Origin: Williamsia limnetica
GTDB taxonomy: Bacteria > Actinomycetota > Actinomycetes > Mycobacteriales > Mycobacteriaceae
Direction of reading: 5' to 3'
DNA: 64,000 nucleotides
Assembly: GCF_003217475.1 (NCBI RefSeq)
Contig: NZ_QJSP01000013.1
Coordinates: 62,001-126,000, forward strand
This document shows, in pieces, positions 8,959-19,903 of this stretch. The position numbers were made by a program, and so were the translations under genes. The notes below the pieces were generated by a model that ran no database searches, was not told the origin of the DNA, and saw nothing but the letters and a program-made list of their open reading frames with translations. Positions within the stretch are counted from its first letter, which is position 1, and each line of letters starts with the position of its first letter.

Positions 8959-10598
8959 TCGGACGCCCTCGGCGTCGTATCAATGGCACGTTCGGGCCGT
9001 CGATGCGGCGAGTGGGCTCGGTCGGTAGAGCGGTCGGACAATTGTGGCGTCGGTCGCTGCAGTTGCGCGTGGTGGTGTCCACCCTCGTGCTGTCGTTCGT
9101 CGTGCTGGTGATCCTCGCCTTCGTCCTGACCAGCCAGATCACCGATCGACTGCTCGATCTGAAGCTGCAGGCCGCCACCGAAGAGCTCGAACGCACCCGG
9201 GTGACGGTCGAACGAGACCTTTCCGGTGCTGACGGCAACACCTCCCTGACGAACAGATTGCGGCAGACCCGCTCGATACTCACCGACCGCGACGTCGATT
9301 CGGGCGACACCTCAGGTGTGGTCGGTACCTTCGACACTGTGTTGCTCGCGCCTGGATCCGGTCCCGCAGGACCCACGGGCGTGGGTCCGATCGGGGAGAT
9401 CCCGGACAATCTTCGGCAGATGGTGCAGGGCGGTCAGGTGGCGTACCGCTACTCGTCGGTGACCGGTACCGGAGGCGCGCAGAGCCCGGCGCTCATCATC
9501 GGTACCCCGACGAACTCCGACATACCGGGGTTGGAGCTGTACCTGGTGTTCCCGTTGACCAATGAGGAGAACACCGTCTCCTTGGTGCGCGGCACGATCT
9601 TCACCGGTGGGCTGGTCCTGCTCGGGCTGCTGGCAGCGATTGCCATCCTGGTGTCACGGCAGGTGGTCATACCGGTGCGGTCCGCATCGCGGATCGCGGT
9701 CAGATTCGCCGACGGCCGACTCAAGGAACGCATGCCGGTTCGCGGCGAGGACGACATGGCCAGGCTCGCGATGTCGTTCAACGACATGGCCGAGAGTCTG
9801 TCGAAACAGATCACCCACCTCGAGGAGTTCGGCGGTCTGCAGCGGCAGTTCACCTCCGACGTCAGCCACGAGCTGCGTACCCCGCTGACCACGGTGAGGA
9901 TGGCGGCGGACGTGCTGTTCGAAAGTCGTGAGGACCTCGAGCCGGTGCTCAAACGATCCGTCGAGTTGCTCGACATGGAACTCGATCGATTCGAGACGCT
10001 GCTGGGTGAACTGCTCGAGATCTCCCGGCACGACGCCGGCGTGGCAGAGCTCGCCGCCGACAGGTTGAACATGACCATCCCGATCGACGCCGCGGTCAAG
10101 ACGGTGCGGCACCTCGCCGAGGAGACGGACACCGAGTTGATCCTCGACCTGCCCGCCGAGCCGGTGATCGCCGAGATCGATCCACGACGGGTCGAGCGGA
10201 TCCTGCGCAATCTGCTGGCGAACGCCATCGACCACGGGGAGCAGCAGCCGGTCACACTGACGATGCGTACCGATGGCGACGCGGTGGCGGTCACCGTGCG
10301 CGACCGGGGTATCGGTTTGCGTCCTGGCGAGGAGAAGTTGGTGTTCAACCGGTTCTGGCGCTCGGACCCATCACGATTCCGCCGCTCGGGTGGCACCGGC
10401 CTGGGACTCGCGATCAGCGTCGAGGACGCCCGGCTGCACCAGGGCAGGCTCGAGGCATGGGGCGAGCCCGGCAAGGGTGCGTGTTTCCGGTTGACCCTGC
10501 CGTTGGTCCGCGGACACAAGGTGCTGGGCAGCCCCCTGCCCCTCAAACCCCCGGGCCGGGGCAGGACTCCACGAGATCAGGGGCAGGGCAATGGCTGA
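8955..10598 (+). CDS. mtrB: Sensor histidine kinase MtrB
   Basis: Membrane sensor kinase of 547 residues. A membrane helix at about 38-60 and another at about 215-235 bracket an extracytoplasmic sensor region. Then come HAMP (about 236-288), the dimerisation domain with phospho-acceptor His305 in SHELRTPL, and the ATPase domain with N box LLANAIDH, G1 DRGIGL and G2 GGTGLGLAI. It phosphorylates MtrA. It starts at GTG 8955 inside the mtrA stop and overlaps lpqB by 8 bp, so mtrA-mtrB-lpqB form one operon. Confidence 0.97.
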   Translation: MIGRPRRRINGTFGPSMRRVGSVGRAVGQLWRRSLQLRVVVSTLVLSFVVLVILAFVLTSQITDRLLDLKLQAATEELERTRVTVERDLSGADGNTSLTNRLRQTRSILTDRDVDSGDTSGVVGTFDTVLLAPGSGPAGPTGVGPIGEIPDNLRQMVQGGQVAYRYSSVTGTGGAQSPALIIGTPTNSDIPGLELYLVFPLTNEENTVSLVRGTIFTGGLVLLGLLAAIAILVSRQVVIPVRSASRIAVRFADGRLKERMPVRGEDDMARLAMSFNDMAESLSKQITHLEEFGGLQRQFTSDVSHELRTPLTTVRMAADVLFESREDLEPVLKRSVELLDMELDRFETLLGELLEISRHDAGVAELAADRLNMTIPIDAAVKTVRHLAEETDTELILDLPAEPVIAEIDPRRVERILRNLLANAIDHGEQQPVTLTMRTDGDAVAVTVRDRGIGLRPGEEKLVFNRFWRSDPSRFRRSGGTGLGLAISVEDARLHQGRLEAWGEPGKGACFRLTLPLVRGHKVLGSPLPLKPPGRGRTPRDQGQGNG

Positions 10599-12363
10599 GC
10601 GACGGTTCGCCCGTGCCCGGTCGCATCGCCTTGTCGCGATGCTGACCGGGTTGCTCGCGATGGCGATGTTGTCGGCGTGTGTGTCGATCCCGAACAACTC
10701 CAGTCCGCAGCCCCTCGGCTCACTCGAACGACACCAGCCGACCCGGAACGTACCTACCCCACGCCCGGGGATGGACCCCGAGATCTTGGTCCGGGACTTC
10801 CTCAAGGCATCAGTTCAACCCGGTTCGGGCCACTTGGCCGCTCGGCAGTTCCTGACCCAGGACGCGTCGAACTCGTGGGACGACCAGGGCGGGGCCCTGC
10901 TGCTCGACGAGATCAATGTGCTCAGCGACGATCGGACCGACGATACGATCACCGTCCGGGTCAACGGTGAGAACACCGGCGAACTGCAACCGAGTGGGCA
11001 ACTCATCCCCAGCTCCGGACGTATCGAGACGCGCTTGTCCCTCCGCCGCGTCGAGGGACAGTGGCGAATCGACGGGCCACTCCCGGTCGGGGTGATGATG
11101 GACCGCGAGCAGTTCGAGGCCTCCTATCGTCCGCACGTGCTGTACTACCCGAGCACCGACGACCAACATCTGGTCGCAGATCCGCGCTGGCTGTATGCCG
11201 GGGCCGACCAGCTCGCCGATCAGCTGATCGGGCTCCTCATCGCAGGCCCGGTCGACGATCTGCGTGGTGCGGTGACCAACGAATTCCCGGCCAGGTCGTC
11301 GCTGCACGGTTCCATCGAATCGTTGCCTTCGGGAGGCGTGAGGCTCGACCTCGCCGGACTCAACGGCCTCGGCGATGCCGACCGCAATCGACTTGCTGCG
11401 CAGATCATCTGGACGCTGAGCGACGCCGATATCTCCGGTCCCTACGTGATCGACGCGGACGGGGCACCGCTCAACGAACGCCGCGCCGCCGGGTGGCAGA
11501 CCCGCGACGTCGAATCCCTCGACCCGAGCCCGCCCGCGGGCGCGCTGGGTCTGCACATCGTCCGGGGCGGGTCGTTGCAGGCGGTCGCAGACAACGCCGT
11601 CACGCCGGTGCCCGGACCCCTGGGCACCACCAGGAGCCTGCTGGCCGCCGACATCTCCGCTGATGCCGGGCGGGTGGCGGCGGTCTCGACGAACATCGCA
11701 CCGGGACCGGCGCCGCGGCTGTCTCTGGGGATCGGTGACTACGGCGCGGAGATGACCCCGGTACTCGAAGGGGAGACGATCACCCGTCCGTCGTTCGCCG
11801 GCGACAGCCGGACCGTCTGGGTCGTGGTCGACGAGAACCGGGTCACCCAGGTGACGCAGAGTCCGGGGGTCGGCCAGGTGACCGAGGCCGAGGTGGATTC
11901 GACAGCGATCCGGTCGGTGGCCCAGGGTGCGATCACCGAGCTGCAGATCTCGCAGGACGGCGCCCGGGCGGCGATGATCGTGGGCGGCCAGGTGGTGCTC
12001 GCGATCGTCGAGCGGCGCTCCGACGGCAGATTGGTTCTCTCGAACCCTCGCGGCGCTGCTGCGCTCAACATCGCCGGTGCGGTGTCTCTGGACTGGCTGA
12101 GCAGCGAGACCCTGGTCATCGCACGCAGTGCGGCGGACGGCCCGGTGGTCCAACTCCGAATCGACGGGACACCACCGGGTGCGCTCCCGAGCGGCAACCT
12201 CACCCCGCCGGTCACATCGGTGGTCGCCGGGCAGTCGACGATCTACGCTGCCGACAGCCGTGGGGTGCTGCGTTTGGGCAGTACCAATGACGAACCGGAC
12301 CAGTACTGGAGCGAGATCACCCCCACCATGGGTTCGAACGCGATACCTGTTCTACCGCACTGA
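10591..12363 (+). CDS. lpqB: Lipoprotein LpqB (MtrAB accessory)
   Basis: A 590-residue lipoprotein with a basic N-terminus, a hydrophobic core and lipobox LSAC at 27-30, so Cys30 should be lipidated and the protein held outside the membrane. The rest matches the LpqB layout: an N-terminal GerMN-like domain (about 190-320) and a C-terminal propeller-like region. In mycobacteria LpqB interacts with the MtrB sensor and tunes MtrAB signalling. It overlaps the end of mtrB, which supports that partnership. Confidence 0.95.
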   Translation: MAERRFARARSHRLVAMLTGLLAMAMLSACVSIPNNSSPQPLGSLERHQPTRNVPTPRPGMDPEILVRDFLKASVQPGSGHLAARQFLTQDASNSWDDQGGALLLDEINVLSDDRTDDTITVRVNGENTGELQPSGQLIPSSGRIETRLSLRRVEGQWRIDGPLPVGVMMDREQFEASYRPHVLYYPSTDDQHLVADPRWLYAGADQLADQLIGLLIAGPVDDLRGAVTNEFPARSSLHGSIESLPSGGVRLDLAGLNGLGDADRNRLAAQIIWTLSDADISGPYVIDADGAPLNERRAAGWQTRDVESLDPSPPAGALGLHIVRGGSLQAVADNAVTPVPGPLGTTRSLLAADISADAGRVAAVSTNIAPGPAPRLSLGIGDYGAEMTPVLEGETITRPSFAGDSRTVWVVVDENRVTQVTQSPGVGQVTEAEVDSTAIRSVAQGAITELQISQDGARAAMIVGGQVVLAIVERRSDGRLVLSNPRGAAALNIAGAVSLDWLSSETLVIARSAADGPVVQLRIDGTPPGALPSGNLTPPVTSVVAGQSTIYAADSRGVLRLGSTNDEPDQYWSEITPTMGSNAIPVLPH

Positions 12364-12487
12364 AATCGGCGTGCCACGGCCGCGCGCAGTGCCAGTCCCT
12401 GTGGATGGCGGCGCGACGTGTGGACAACCGGGCGTCCATCCTGCGCTGCCGGCGGGCGCAGCGGTCGGGAGAGGTGATGATGGCCGG

Positions 12488-13174
12488 ATGCGTGTGCACA
12501 AGACCGGTGCCCGCATTGCCCGCGCGACCGTCGACTTGGTGATCCCTACGGTGTGCGGGGGATGTGGGACCCCGGGCACGAGGTGGTGCGTACGCTGCGC
12601 CCGCATGTTCGCCGACACGCCGATCGAGCTGAGAACCAGTGTGGTGCTACCGGTCCCGGCTTACGCGCTGGGCCGATACACCGGGGCGCGCAGACGAGCG
12701 ATCCTCGAACTGAAGGAGCACGGGCGCACCGACCTGACGAATCCGATCGGGCTCGCGCTGGCGACAGCTCTGCGGACGCTGGACCGGTGGTCGGAGTTGC
12801 CCGGTTCGACGCACCTTGTCCTGATTCCCGCGCCGACCCGATGGTGGGCCGCGCGCCGCCGGGGTGGCGACCCCGTCACTGCGCTGGCGGCGGCGGCCGC
12901 AGCCGAGCTCGGTTCGGGGGTCTTCGTGAAACCCGTGTTGGTCACCTCGTCGTGGGCGCGGGATTCGGCAGGTCTGTCGGCACCGGAGCGCGGTGAGAAT
13001 CTGTCGGGTGCCGTCAGGGTGCGCCGGGGAGCCGATCTCGCTGCGTGCGGGGGAGCTGCCGTCGTACTCCTCGATGATGTGCTCACCACCGGCAGTACCG
13101 CCGCCCACTCGATCGACGTGCTCAGGCGCGCCGGTGTCGAGGTACACCTCGTGCTGGTGGTGGCGGCCGCCTGA
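12488..13174 (+). CDS. ComF-family phosphoribosyltransferase-like protein
   Basis: The 228-residue protein has a short N-terminal zinc-finger-like region with CGGC at 23-26 and CVRC at 34-37, then a type-I phosphoribosyltransferase fold with the PRPP-binding loop VVLLDDVLTTGSTA near the C-terminus. In competent bacteria ComF acts in DNA uptake; in actinobacteria the role is not established. The ATG at 12488 gives the family N-terminus; a GGGAGAGG stretch ends at 12474, a rather long spacing, so the start is moderately certain. It lies between lpqB and hpf as in mycobacteria. Confidence 0.85.
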   Translation: MRVHKTGARIARATVDLVIPTVCGGCGTPGTRWCVRCARMFADTPIELRTSVVLPVPAYALGRYTGARRRAILELKEHGRTDLTNPIGLALATALRTLDRWSELPGSTHLVLIPAPTRWWAARRRGGDPVTALAAAAAAELGSGVFVKPVLVTSSWARDSAGLSAPERGENLSGAVRVRRGADLAACGGAAVVLLDDVLTTGSTAAHSIDVLRRAGVEVHLVLVVAAA

Positions 13175-13457
13175 GCCGCGCGAAGTCGCCGAAATGCTTG
13201 GCAGGCATGGTTATTGGCACGGGGTAGCGGCGTCGTGGCGGGTTTGCCCAATTCAACGTGTAAGTGAACATGCGTTGTCGAAAGTGTGGCGAACAACTGC
13301 CCGGCAGACTAACGTCGGAGGTGCACTCTCGAATGCCAGAGGTCAGATCACCCACCGGGTGACGTGGGGAGGTGAGGCCCAACTCTCAGACCGGTATGTG
13401 GCCGAGTGCGGTCGCGGTATCGGAAGTCCTGTTCACCAATCCAGGAGGTACGCCGCA
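13175..13457. other. 283-bp gap before hpf, with a small palindrome
   Basis: No gene was found. It contains the perfect palindrome TCACCC-ACC-GGGTGA at 13348-13362, which could be a regulator site. No sigma-factor consensus could be assigned with confidence. The size suggests that hpf has its own promoter and a leader, as expected for a starvation-regulated ribosome factor. Confidence 0.4.
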
Positions 13458-14213
13458 GTGACGACAAGTGTCGGCAAGAATGCCGTTTCAGGCAACGATG
13501 TCAGCCCCGATCCGGGTTCAGACCCCACGACCAGCGCCGATCCCTTCGACCCGGGCATATACGTCCGATCCGACTCAGACGAACTGTCCCGCCCTGACGC
13601 CGAAGTGCAGGTCAGCGGCCGGAACGTCGAAATCCCCGAACACTTCCGCATCCACGTGATGGACAAGCTCTCGCGCGTCGAACGCTTCGACCCGTCGATC
13701 TTCCGATTCGATGTCGAGCTCCACCACGAGAAGAACCGTAGACAGTCGAAGATCTGTCAGCGCCTCGAGATCACCGCGGTGGGCAAGGGCCCGGTGGTGC
13801 GAGGCGAAGCGTGTGCCGAGAACTTCTATGCCGCACTCGACGCGGCCCTGAACAAGCTGCAGTCCCGACTCCGTCGGACCAAGGACCGCCGTAAGGTCCA
13901 CCACGGCCTACGCACCCCGATCTCGGTGGCCGAGGCCACCGCGGCAGCAGATCCGATCCTCAACGGTCAGGCATTCGCCGAACCGGCCACCGACGACGAT
14001 CGTTGGGCCGATCACCTTCCGGAGACCGCAGGTCCGGGTCAGATCGTGCGAATCAAGGAGCACGAGGCGATCCCCATGACCGTCGACGATGCGTTGTACG
14101 AGATGGAACTGGTCGGTCACGACTTCTTCCTCTTTCACGACAAGGAATCCGACAAGCCATCGGTCGTCTACCGACGACACGCCTTCGATTACGGATTGAT
14201 CCGGCTCGCCTAG
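13458..14213 (+). CDS. hpf: Long-form ribosome hibernation promoting factor
   Basis: Cytosolic protein of 251 residues that binds the 30S subunit at the decoding centre and pairs 70S ribosomes into inactive dimers during stress. After a disordered N-terminal stretch of about 50 residues comes the S30AE domain (about 50-150: VQVSGRNVEIPEHFRIHV, then the DRRKVHHG linker), followed by the C-terminal dimerisation domain (about 190-251: RIKEHEAIPMTVDDALYEM). I chose GTG 13458 because AGGAGG lies 9 bases upstream. The order comF-hpf-secA matches mycobacteria. Confidence 0.94.
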   Translation: MTTSVGKNAVSGNDVSPDPGSDPTTSADPFDPGIYVRSDSDELSRPDAEVQVSGRNVEIPEHFRIHVMDKLSRVERFDPSIFRFDVELHHEKNRRQSKICQRLEITAVGKGPVVRGEACAENFYAALDAALNKLQSRLRRTKDRRKVHHGLRTPISVAEATAAADPILNGQAFAEPATDDDRWADHLPETAGPGQIVRIKEHEAIPMTVDDALYEMELVGHDFFLFHDKESDKPSVVYRRHAFDYGLIRLA

Positions 14214-14214
14214 C

Positions 14215-14310
14215 GGCCCCGCAGGGGCCTGACCGGCCTCACTGAGGTACCCCTTCGACGAGCGTGGCTACCATGGAGTCCGACCTGCGGGGATCTGTAG
14301 GTCGGATTTC
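14215..14310 (+). terminator. Two hairpins between hpf and secA
   Basis: GGCCCC-GCA-GGGGCC at 14215-14229 directly follows the hpf stop. A second hairpin, TCCGACCT (14279-14286) with AGGTCGGA (14299-14306) followed by TTT, ends 37 bases before the secA start. Either could end hpf transcription; the second could also belong to the secA leader. T tracts are short, so termination is not certain. Confidence 0.5.
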
Positions 14311-14342
14311 GTGTGTAGTCGATCGGATTGAGGATAAAACCA

Positions 14343-17162
14343 GTGCTCAACAAGCTGCTGCGCGTCGGTGAAGGCCGGATGGTCAAACGCCTGGATGCGA
14401 TCGCTTCGCATGTGGAGACGCTCGACAAAGAGATCGAGGCTCTGTCCGACGAGGAATTGCGGGCGAAGACCGACGAGTTCAAGAAGCGGATAGCGGAGGG
14501 CGAGACCCTCGATGAGCTGCTGCCCGAGGCGTTCGCGGTCGCCCGAGAAGCTTCATGGCGGGTGCTCTCCCAGAAACATTTCCATGTCCAGATCATGGGT
14601 GGCGCGGCTCTGCACTTCGGCAACATCGCCGAGATGAAGACCGGTGAGGGCAAGACCCTCACCTGTGTGCTGCCCGCCTATCTCAACGCGCTGGCAGGCG
14701 ATGGCGTCCACGTGGTGACCGTCAACGACTACCTCGCCAAACGTGACTCCGAGTGGATGGGCCGCGTACATCGCTTCCTCGGACTCGAGACCGCGGTGAT
14801 CCTGACCGGCATGACGCCGGACCAGCGGCGCGAGGCCTACAACGCCGACATCACCTACGGGACCAACAACGAGTTCGGCTTCGACTATCTGCGCGACAAC
14901 ATGGCGCACTCGCTGGCCGATCTCGTGCAGCGCGGGCATCCGTTCGCCGTGGTCGACGAGGTCGACTCGATCTTGATCGACGAGGCCAGGACGCCGCTGA
15001 TCATCTCCGGCCCGACCGATTCGTCGAGCAAGTGGTATGCCGAGTTCGCGCGGATCGCTCCGATGCTGAAGAAGGACGTCCACTACGAAGTCGACATCCG
15101 TAAGAAGACCATCGGTGTCCATGAAGAAGGCGTCGAGTTCGTCGAGGACCAACTGGGTATCGACAACCTGTACGAGGCCGCCAACTCGCCGCTCGTGGGC
15201 TACCTGAACAACGCGATCAAGGTCAAAGAGCTCTTCGAGAAGGACAAGGACTACATCGTCCGTAACGGTGAAGTCCTGATCGTCGACGAGTTCACCGGTC
15301 GTGTCCTGGACGGACGGCGTTTCAACGAAGGCCTGCACCAGGCCATCGAGGCGAAAGAGCGCGTCGAGATCAAGGCCGAGAACCAGACCCTCGCCACCAT
15401 CACGCTGCAGAACTACTTCCGTATGTACGACAAGCTGTCCGGGATGACCGGCACGGCACAGACCGAAGCCGCCGAGCTCGACCAGATCTACAAATTGGGC
15501 GTGCTGCCGATCCCGACGAACAAGCCGATGATCCGGGCAGATCAGACCGACCTGATCTACAAGACCGAAGAGGCGAAGTTCGACGCGGTGGTCGACGACA
15601 TCACCGAACGGCACGAGAAGGGGCAGCCGGTTCTCATCGGTACCACCAGTGTCGAGCGTTCGGAGTACCTGGCCCGGCAGCTCAAGAAGCGCGGGATCCC
15701 GCACAACGTGCTCAACGCCAAATTCCACGAGCAGGAAGCGCAGATCATCGCCGAGGCAGGCCGCAGCGGTGCGGTCACGGTCGCCACCAATATGGCCGGC
15801 CGCGGTACCGACGTCGTGCTCGGCGGTAACCCGGACATCCTCGCCGACCTCCGCCTCCGCAAGGCGGGCCTCGATCCTGTCGAGACGCCGGAAGAGTACG
15901 AGGCCGCGTGGGACGAGGTGATCGCTGCGGTCAAGGAGGAAGTCGCCGAGGACGCGGTCAAGGTCCGGGAATCGGGCGGTCTATACGTGCTCGGTACCGA
16001 GCGTCACGAGTCGCGCCGTATCGATGACCAGCTACGTGGCCGCTCCGGGCGTCAGGGCGACCCCGGTGAATCCCGCTTCTATCTCTCGCTGGGCGACGAG
16101 CTGATGCGTCGATTCAATGGCGGCGCTCTCGAGTCGATCATGAACCGGGTCAACCTTCCCGACGATGTGCCGATCGAGGCGAAGATGGTCACCAAGGCCA
16201 TCCGCAGTGCGCAGACGCAGGTGGAGCAGCAGAACTTCGAGGTACGTAAGAACGTACTTAAGTACGACGAGGTGATGAACCAGCAGCGCAAGGTCATCTA
16301 CTCCGAGCGCCGCACGATTCTCGAAGGCGAGGATCACAGCGAACAGGTCAGGCGCATGATCGATGATGTCGTCGGCGCCTATGTAGACGGCGCGACGTCG
16401 GAAGGCTACGTCGAGGACTGGGATCTCGAACAGCTCTGGACCGCGGTCAAGACGCTGTACCCGATCGAGCTCGACTACAAGGAGTTGCTCGCCGAGAACG
16501 AGTACGGCGAACGTAAAGAGATCACCGCAGAGGAACTCCGCGAAACCCTTGTTGCCGATGCCCATGCGGCGTACGAGAAGCGGGAGAAGGAGATCGAGGC
16601 CATCGCAGGCGACTCCGCCATGCGCCAGCTCGAACGTACGATTCTGCTGAGTGTGCTCGACCGGAAGTGGCGCGACCATCTCTACGAGATGGATTACCTG
16701 CGCGAAGGTATCCACCTACGATCGATGGCCCAGCGTGACCCGGTGGTCGAATACCAGCGTGAGGGCTTCGACATGTTCACCGGCATGCTCGAAGGACTGA
16801 AGGAGGAGTCGCTCGGATTCCTCTACAACGTCAGTGTCGAGACCACGCCTGCGCAGCCGGCTGCGCAGGCGCCTGCAGTGTCGACGACAAAGGCTCCCGC
16901 TGCTCCGGCGCCGTTGCCGACCCAGCAGGCGGCGCCGACACCGGCTGCACCGGCTGCGTTGCGGGCCAAGGGGATCAACGACGACGACAACGCTCGTCTG
17001 ACGTACAGCGGACCGTCCGAGACCGGCGGCACGTCGGTCCGGCAAGCAGGTGGATCGGCGAACGGCCAGGCCGATGGCACCCGCAAGGAGCGTCGTGCCG
17101 CGGCGCGTGCAGGAGCCAAGGGATCGGGCTCCAAACCGCCGAAGTCGCGCAGGAAACGCTGA
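14343..17162 (+). CDS. secA: Preprotein translocase ATPase SecA (SecA1)
   Basis: Motor ATPase that drives unfolded preproteins through SecYEG. The 939-residue protein shows Walker [10 protein letters not shown] near residue 100, [16 protein letters not shown] near 210, the helicase motifs [11 protein letters not shown] and [16 protein letters not shown], and the helical scaffold. The C-terminal tail (from about 845) is Ala/Pro/Gly-rich and ends KPPKSRRKR; it lacks the Cys-rich zinc motif used to bind SecB, as usual in actinobacteria. GTG 14343 gives the family start [12 protein letters not shown] and is preceded by GAGGA. A TTG at 14328 is less likely. Confidence 0.98.
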   Translation: MLNKLLRVGEGRMVKRLDAIASHVETLDKEIEALSDEELRAKTDEFKKRIAEGETLDELLPEAFAVAREASWRVLSQKHFHVQIMGGAALHFGNIAEMKTGEGKTLTCVLPAYLNALAGDGVHVVTVNDYLAKRDSEWMGRVHRFLGLETAVILTGMTPDQRREAYNADITYGTNNEFGFDYLRDNMAHSLADLVQRGHPFAVVDEVDSILIDEARTPLIISGPTDSSSKWYAEFARIAPMLKKDVHYEVDIRKKTIGVHEEGVEFVEDQLGIDNLYEAANSPLVGYLNNAIKVKELFEKDKDYIVRNGEVLIVDEFTGRVLDGRRFNEGLHQAIEAKERVEIKAENQTLATITLQNYFRMYDKLSGMTGTAQTEAAELDQIYKLGVLPIPTNKPMIRADQTDLIYKTEEAKFDAVVDDITERHEKGQPVLIGTTSVERSEYLARQLKKRGIPHNVLNAKFHEQEAQIIAEAGRSGAVTVATNMAGRGTDVVLGGNPDILADLRLRKAGLDPVETPEEYEAAWDEVIAAVKEEVAEDAVKVRESGGLYVLGTERHESRRIDDQLRGRSGRQGDPGESRFYLSLGDELMRRFNGGALESIMNRVNLPDDVPIEAKMVTKAIRSAQTQVEQQNFEVRKNVLKYDEVMNQQRKVIYSERRTILEGEDHSEQVRRMIDDVVGAYVDGATSEGYVEDWDLEQLWTAVKTLYPIELDYKELLAENEYGERKEITAEELRETLVADAHAAYEKREKEIEAIAGDSAMRQLERTILLSVLDRKWRDHLYEMDYLREGIHLRSMAQRDPVVEYQREGFDMFTGMLEGLKEESLGFLYNVSVETTPAQPAAQAPAVSTTKAPAAPAPLPTQQAAPTPAAPAALRAKGINDDDNARLTYSGPSETGGTSVRQAGGSANGQADGTRKERRAAARAGAKGSGSKPPKSRRKR

Positions 17163-17181
17163 CTTTCTGAGCTCGTAGGGG

Positions 17182-17230
17182 AACCCGGGTGCCGTGGTAC
17201 ACGTCGTACTGCTGGTACCCGGGTTTTCTT
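17182..17230 (+). terminator. Terminator after secA
   Basis: AACCCGGGT (17182-17190) pairs perfectly with ACCCGGGTT (17217-17225), followed by a T-rich run to 17230. The loop is 26 nt and can form further pairs (GTGGTAC/GTAC). It separates secA from the next gene. Confidence 0.75.
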
Positions 17231-17281
17231 GGTACCGGGCCGGCGTCGCCGGTCGGTGTCGCGAACTCGCCGGGGGGCGTA

Positions 17282-17818
17282 ATGACTTCAGCTCGCACTG
17301 CCCAGATGACCTACGTCGACCCTCCGCCCGCGCGCCTGCGAGTGGTACCGGTGCCGCGGTACGAGCCGGAGGCCCTCGAATCGGGTTCGGGGGTTCGCGA
17401 ACCCCTCGTCTCGCCACCGCGGCAACCGGTCGCGCCGCCGCGGCCGGAGGCCGTGAACATCGAGATACGTCAGTTTGCGACCGGCGCAGTCAAGTTGGTT
17501 CTCGAGGTCATGGATAGGAGGCGGCCGATCGGGCAGTTGGGGCGGGTCGCGCTGCCACACATCTCGGACCAGTTCCGAGTGCTCCTGGCTGCAGGAAGTG
17601 CCACGCGCAGTCCGGCCTCCTCCACCCTGCTGCGCCTACACAGCCAGAGTTCGCGCCCGGACGCCGCGGAGGTCACCGTAGTCTATCGCCGGGGCGACCG
17701 CGTACACGCCATGGGCGCGCGGGTGGAGAAACGTCTGATCACGATGCCTGCTGCCGTACCGGCGGCGCCGCGCCGTAAACAATGGCGCTGGATGCTGGTC
17801 GCGGTCACCGTCGAGTGA
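17282..17818 (+). CDS. Rv3235 family protein (DUF6459-like)
   Basis: A 178-residue soluble protein of unknown function. The first 75 residues are Pro/Ala-rich and probably disordered. The remainder (about 58-150) holds a compact alpha-beta core: IEIRQFATGAVKLVLEVMDRRR, then RPIGQLGRVALPHISDQF, then AEVTVVYRRGDRVHAMGARVE. This pattern and its place between secA and an acyltransferase match the Rv3235 family of actinobacteria. ATG 17282 follows a G-rich ribosome site. No enzymatic motif is visible. Confidence 0.75.
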   Translation: MTSARTAQMTYVDPPPARLRVVPVPRYEPEALESGSGVREPLVSPPRQPVAPPRPEAVNIEIRQFATGAVKLVLEVMDRRRPIGQLGRVALPHISDQFRVLLAAGSATRSPASSTLLRLHSQSSRPDAAEVTVVYRRGDRVHAMGARVEKRLITMPAAVPAAPRRKQWRWMLVAVTVE

Positions 17819-17896
17819 TTCGCCGTCGCCGTGGGTGACCCGCCGCGCCTTGCCACGGCTGCGCCCGCAACTCGCCCGGCGGTTACGATTGCCGAT

Positions 17897-19324
17897 GTGA
17901 ACCGGCTGTCGCCTCAGGACTCGATGTACTACTACCTCGACGAGCGCGGCGCCACCACTCAGGTGGGATCGTTGCTGATCCTGGAGCGTCGTCCGGGCGG
18001 CCTCGATTACCCGAAGCTGCTCAGTACGGTCGAGAGCCGGCTGCAGCTGGTCCCGCGGTACCGCCAGAAAATACGTGAGGTGACGCTCGGCCTGGCACGT
18101 CCGGTCTGGGTGGACGACCGCGAGTTCGACATCACCTATCACGTGCGCAGATCGGCGTTGCCGAGCCCGGGCGCCGACGACCAGCTGCACGACCTCGTCG
18201 CGCGGTTGATGTCGCGGCCGCTCGAACGCACGCGCCCGCTGTGGGAGATGTATCTGGTGGAAGGGCTCGCCGACGATCGCATGGCCATCCTCACCAAGAC
18301 CCACCGGGCGCTGGTCGACGGTCACGAAGCGCTGGAGATCAATCAGATCATCGTCGACGACACCCGCGACCCCCCGGCGATGCCCGAAGATCTCTGGCTA
18401 CCGGACCGGGAGCCGGGCAACGGCGAACTCGTGGTCGACGCGATCACGGACGTGCTGACCAGGCCGTGGGAGATGGTGGATCAGGTACGCGCCGCGACCA
18501 ATCAGGTGACGTCGGTGGGGGCAGCGTTCCTCGGTGCTGCCCGGCGGGTCGAGACGGTCATGAAGATCGCCACGAGTTCGGCTCCACCGAGCCCCCTGAA
18601 CGGCGGGACCGCACCCGCCCGGCGGTTCACCGTCGCGTCGGTGTCGGCTGACGACTGTGTCGACATCGCCGAGCGCCACGGGTGCGCGCCCAACGACGTC
18701 ATCCTGGCCGCGATCGCGGGGTCCTTGCGACGCTGGCTGTTGTCGAGGGAGCGGGCCGTCGATCAGGTCGAGACCGTGCGGGCGATGGTGCCGCTGTCTG
18801 CGTATCCGACCGGAGGCGGCGCCGACGAGTTCGATGGGGGCGTCTCCGGTGGACCCGCGGAGTGGATGGCCGGAGGACTGCGCGGATTTGTGACGGACCT
18901 CCCCGTCGGAGAACCGAATCCGGCGGTTCGGCTCTCGCAGGTCGCGCAGTTGGCCGACCGTCATTCACAGTCGAACCGGCGTTCGAGCATGGGTGTGGAG
19001 CCGTGGATTCCGGAAATCGGCCCGGCCACCTTTCACGCGATGAGTGCCCGCGCGGCGGCGTCGCTGTCCCGACGCGCGTTCAACCTGCCGATCACCATCG
19101 CCCGCGGTCCTAGGACTGCCCAGTATCTCGCGGGCAACGAGGTCCTCGCGATCTATCCGGTGCCGGTCATGGTGCGCAATCGCGCTCTGGCTGTGGGACT
19201 CACGTCCTACAACGGCCGAATCTACTTCGCTTTCAACGCCGATCGGACAGTGATGTGGGATCTGGGTGCGATGACCGAGTACCTCAACGATTCGTTCGAA
19301 GAATTACTTCCCCGCACACGGTGA
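17897..19324 (+). CDS. WS/DGAT-family acyltransferase (Tgs3-like) with altered active site
   Basis: Member of the wax ester synthase/diacylglycerol acyltransferase family, which joins acyl-CoA to alcohols or diacylglycerol to make storage lipid. The 475-residue protein begins VNRLSPQDSMYYYLDERG, keeps the PLW motif (TRPLWEMYLVEGL) and the ND motif (APNDVILAAIAGSLRRWL), and is full length. The catalytic HHxxxDG motif, however, reads HRALVDG: the second His, the expected general base, is Arg. It may be inactive, altered in specificity or regulatory. GTG 17897 gives the family N-terminus. It corresponds in position to Rv3234c/Rv3233c, which are split in M. tuberculosis but whole here. Confidence 0.88.
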   Translation: MNRLSPQDSMYYYLDERGATTQVGSLLILERRPGGLDYPKLLSTVESRLQLVPRYRQKIREVTLGLARPVWVDDREFDITYHVRRSALPSPGADDQLHDLVARLMSRPLERTRPLWEMYLVEGLADDRMAILTKTHRALVDGHEALEINQIIVDDTRDPPAMPEDLWLPDREPGNGELVVDAITDVLTRPWEMVDQVRAATNQVTSVGAAFLGAARRVETVMKIATSSAPPSPLNGGTAPARRFTVASVSADDCVDIAERHGCAPNDVILAAIAGSLRRWLLSRERAVDQVETVRAMVPLSAYPTGGGADEFDGGVSGGPAEWMAGGLRGFVTDLPVGEPNPAVRLSQVAQLADRHSQSNRRSSMGVEPWIPEIGPATFHAMSARAAASLSRRAFNLPITIARGPRTAQYLAGNEVLAIYPVPVMVRNRALAVGLTSYNGRIYFAFNADRTVMWDLGAMTEYLNDSFEELLPRTR

Positions 19325-19355
19325 TCCGCCTCCGTCGTGCTTCCAGAAAGGTCAC

Positions 19356-19880
19356 ATGAGAATATATCTACCCGCGACGCTGTCGATGTTGGTGGCGCTC
19401 AACGAATCCGGCGACTTCAGGCCGGTGGGTGGTACGGCGTTCGCGCTCACCCCCGCTCTGCGTGAATCGTATGTGGACGGTGACGACGAGGAGCTCGCCG
19501 AAGCCGCCATCCGCGAGGCGGCGCGGGCGTCGTTGCGACTCATCGCCGCCGACAGCGACGACGAGCCCGTCGAGTCCGCGGATGCACCGGCATTGCCCGC
19601 GCGTCGAGTGGTGATTGCCGCCGACATCGACGAGGTCAAGTTGCGCCCGGATCTCGATGCCGCAGTCGTGAAAGTCGGCGCAGTGGTGCCCCTTTCGGCT
19701 GTCGCATCAATACTCGTCGACGGCGCGGACGCCGAGGACAAGGTGATCAGAGCTGTTGCACTGGTCGATTCTGCCGATCTCGGGGACGAGGACTCAGAGC
19801 TCGCAGTCGGTGATGTCGAGGACTTCGACCTGGGCTGGTATGCCACCCAGGAGCTGCCGTTCCTGCTCGAGCTGCTCTGA
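19356..19880 (+). CDS. Conserved actinobacterial protein (DUF6912 / Rv3231c-like)
   Basis: A 174-residue acidic soluble protein with no signal peptide. The N-terminus MRIYLPATLSMLVALNESG is characteristic of the DUF6912-type family. Then come a helical acidic region (about 43-80) and a C-terminal half with VVIAADIDEVKLRP and FDLGWYATQELPFLLELL. Function is unknown. It is in the same direction as the acyltransferase, 31 bp downstream, with AGAAAGG before the ATG, so it is likely co-transcribed. Confidence 0.8.
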   Translation: MRIYLPATLSMLVALNESGDFRPVGGTAFALTPALRESYVDGDDEELAEAAIREAARASLRLIAADSDDEPVESADAPALPARRVVIAADIDEVKLRPDLDAAVVKVGAVVPLSAVASILVDGADAEDKVIRAVALVDSADLGDEDSELAVGDVEDFDLGWYATQELPFLLELL

Positions 19881-19903
19881 TCGGGACAATATCGGCGTTG
19901 ACT

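Noticed and set aside
10810-12153. Minus-strand open frame of 447 codons opposite lpqB
   Set aside because: It has no ribosome site or family likeness, and lpqB on the plus strand has a lipobox and conserved layout.
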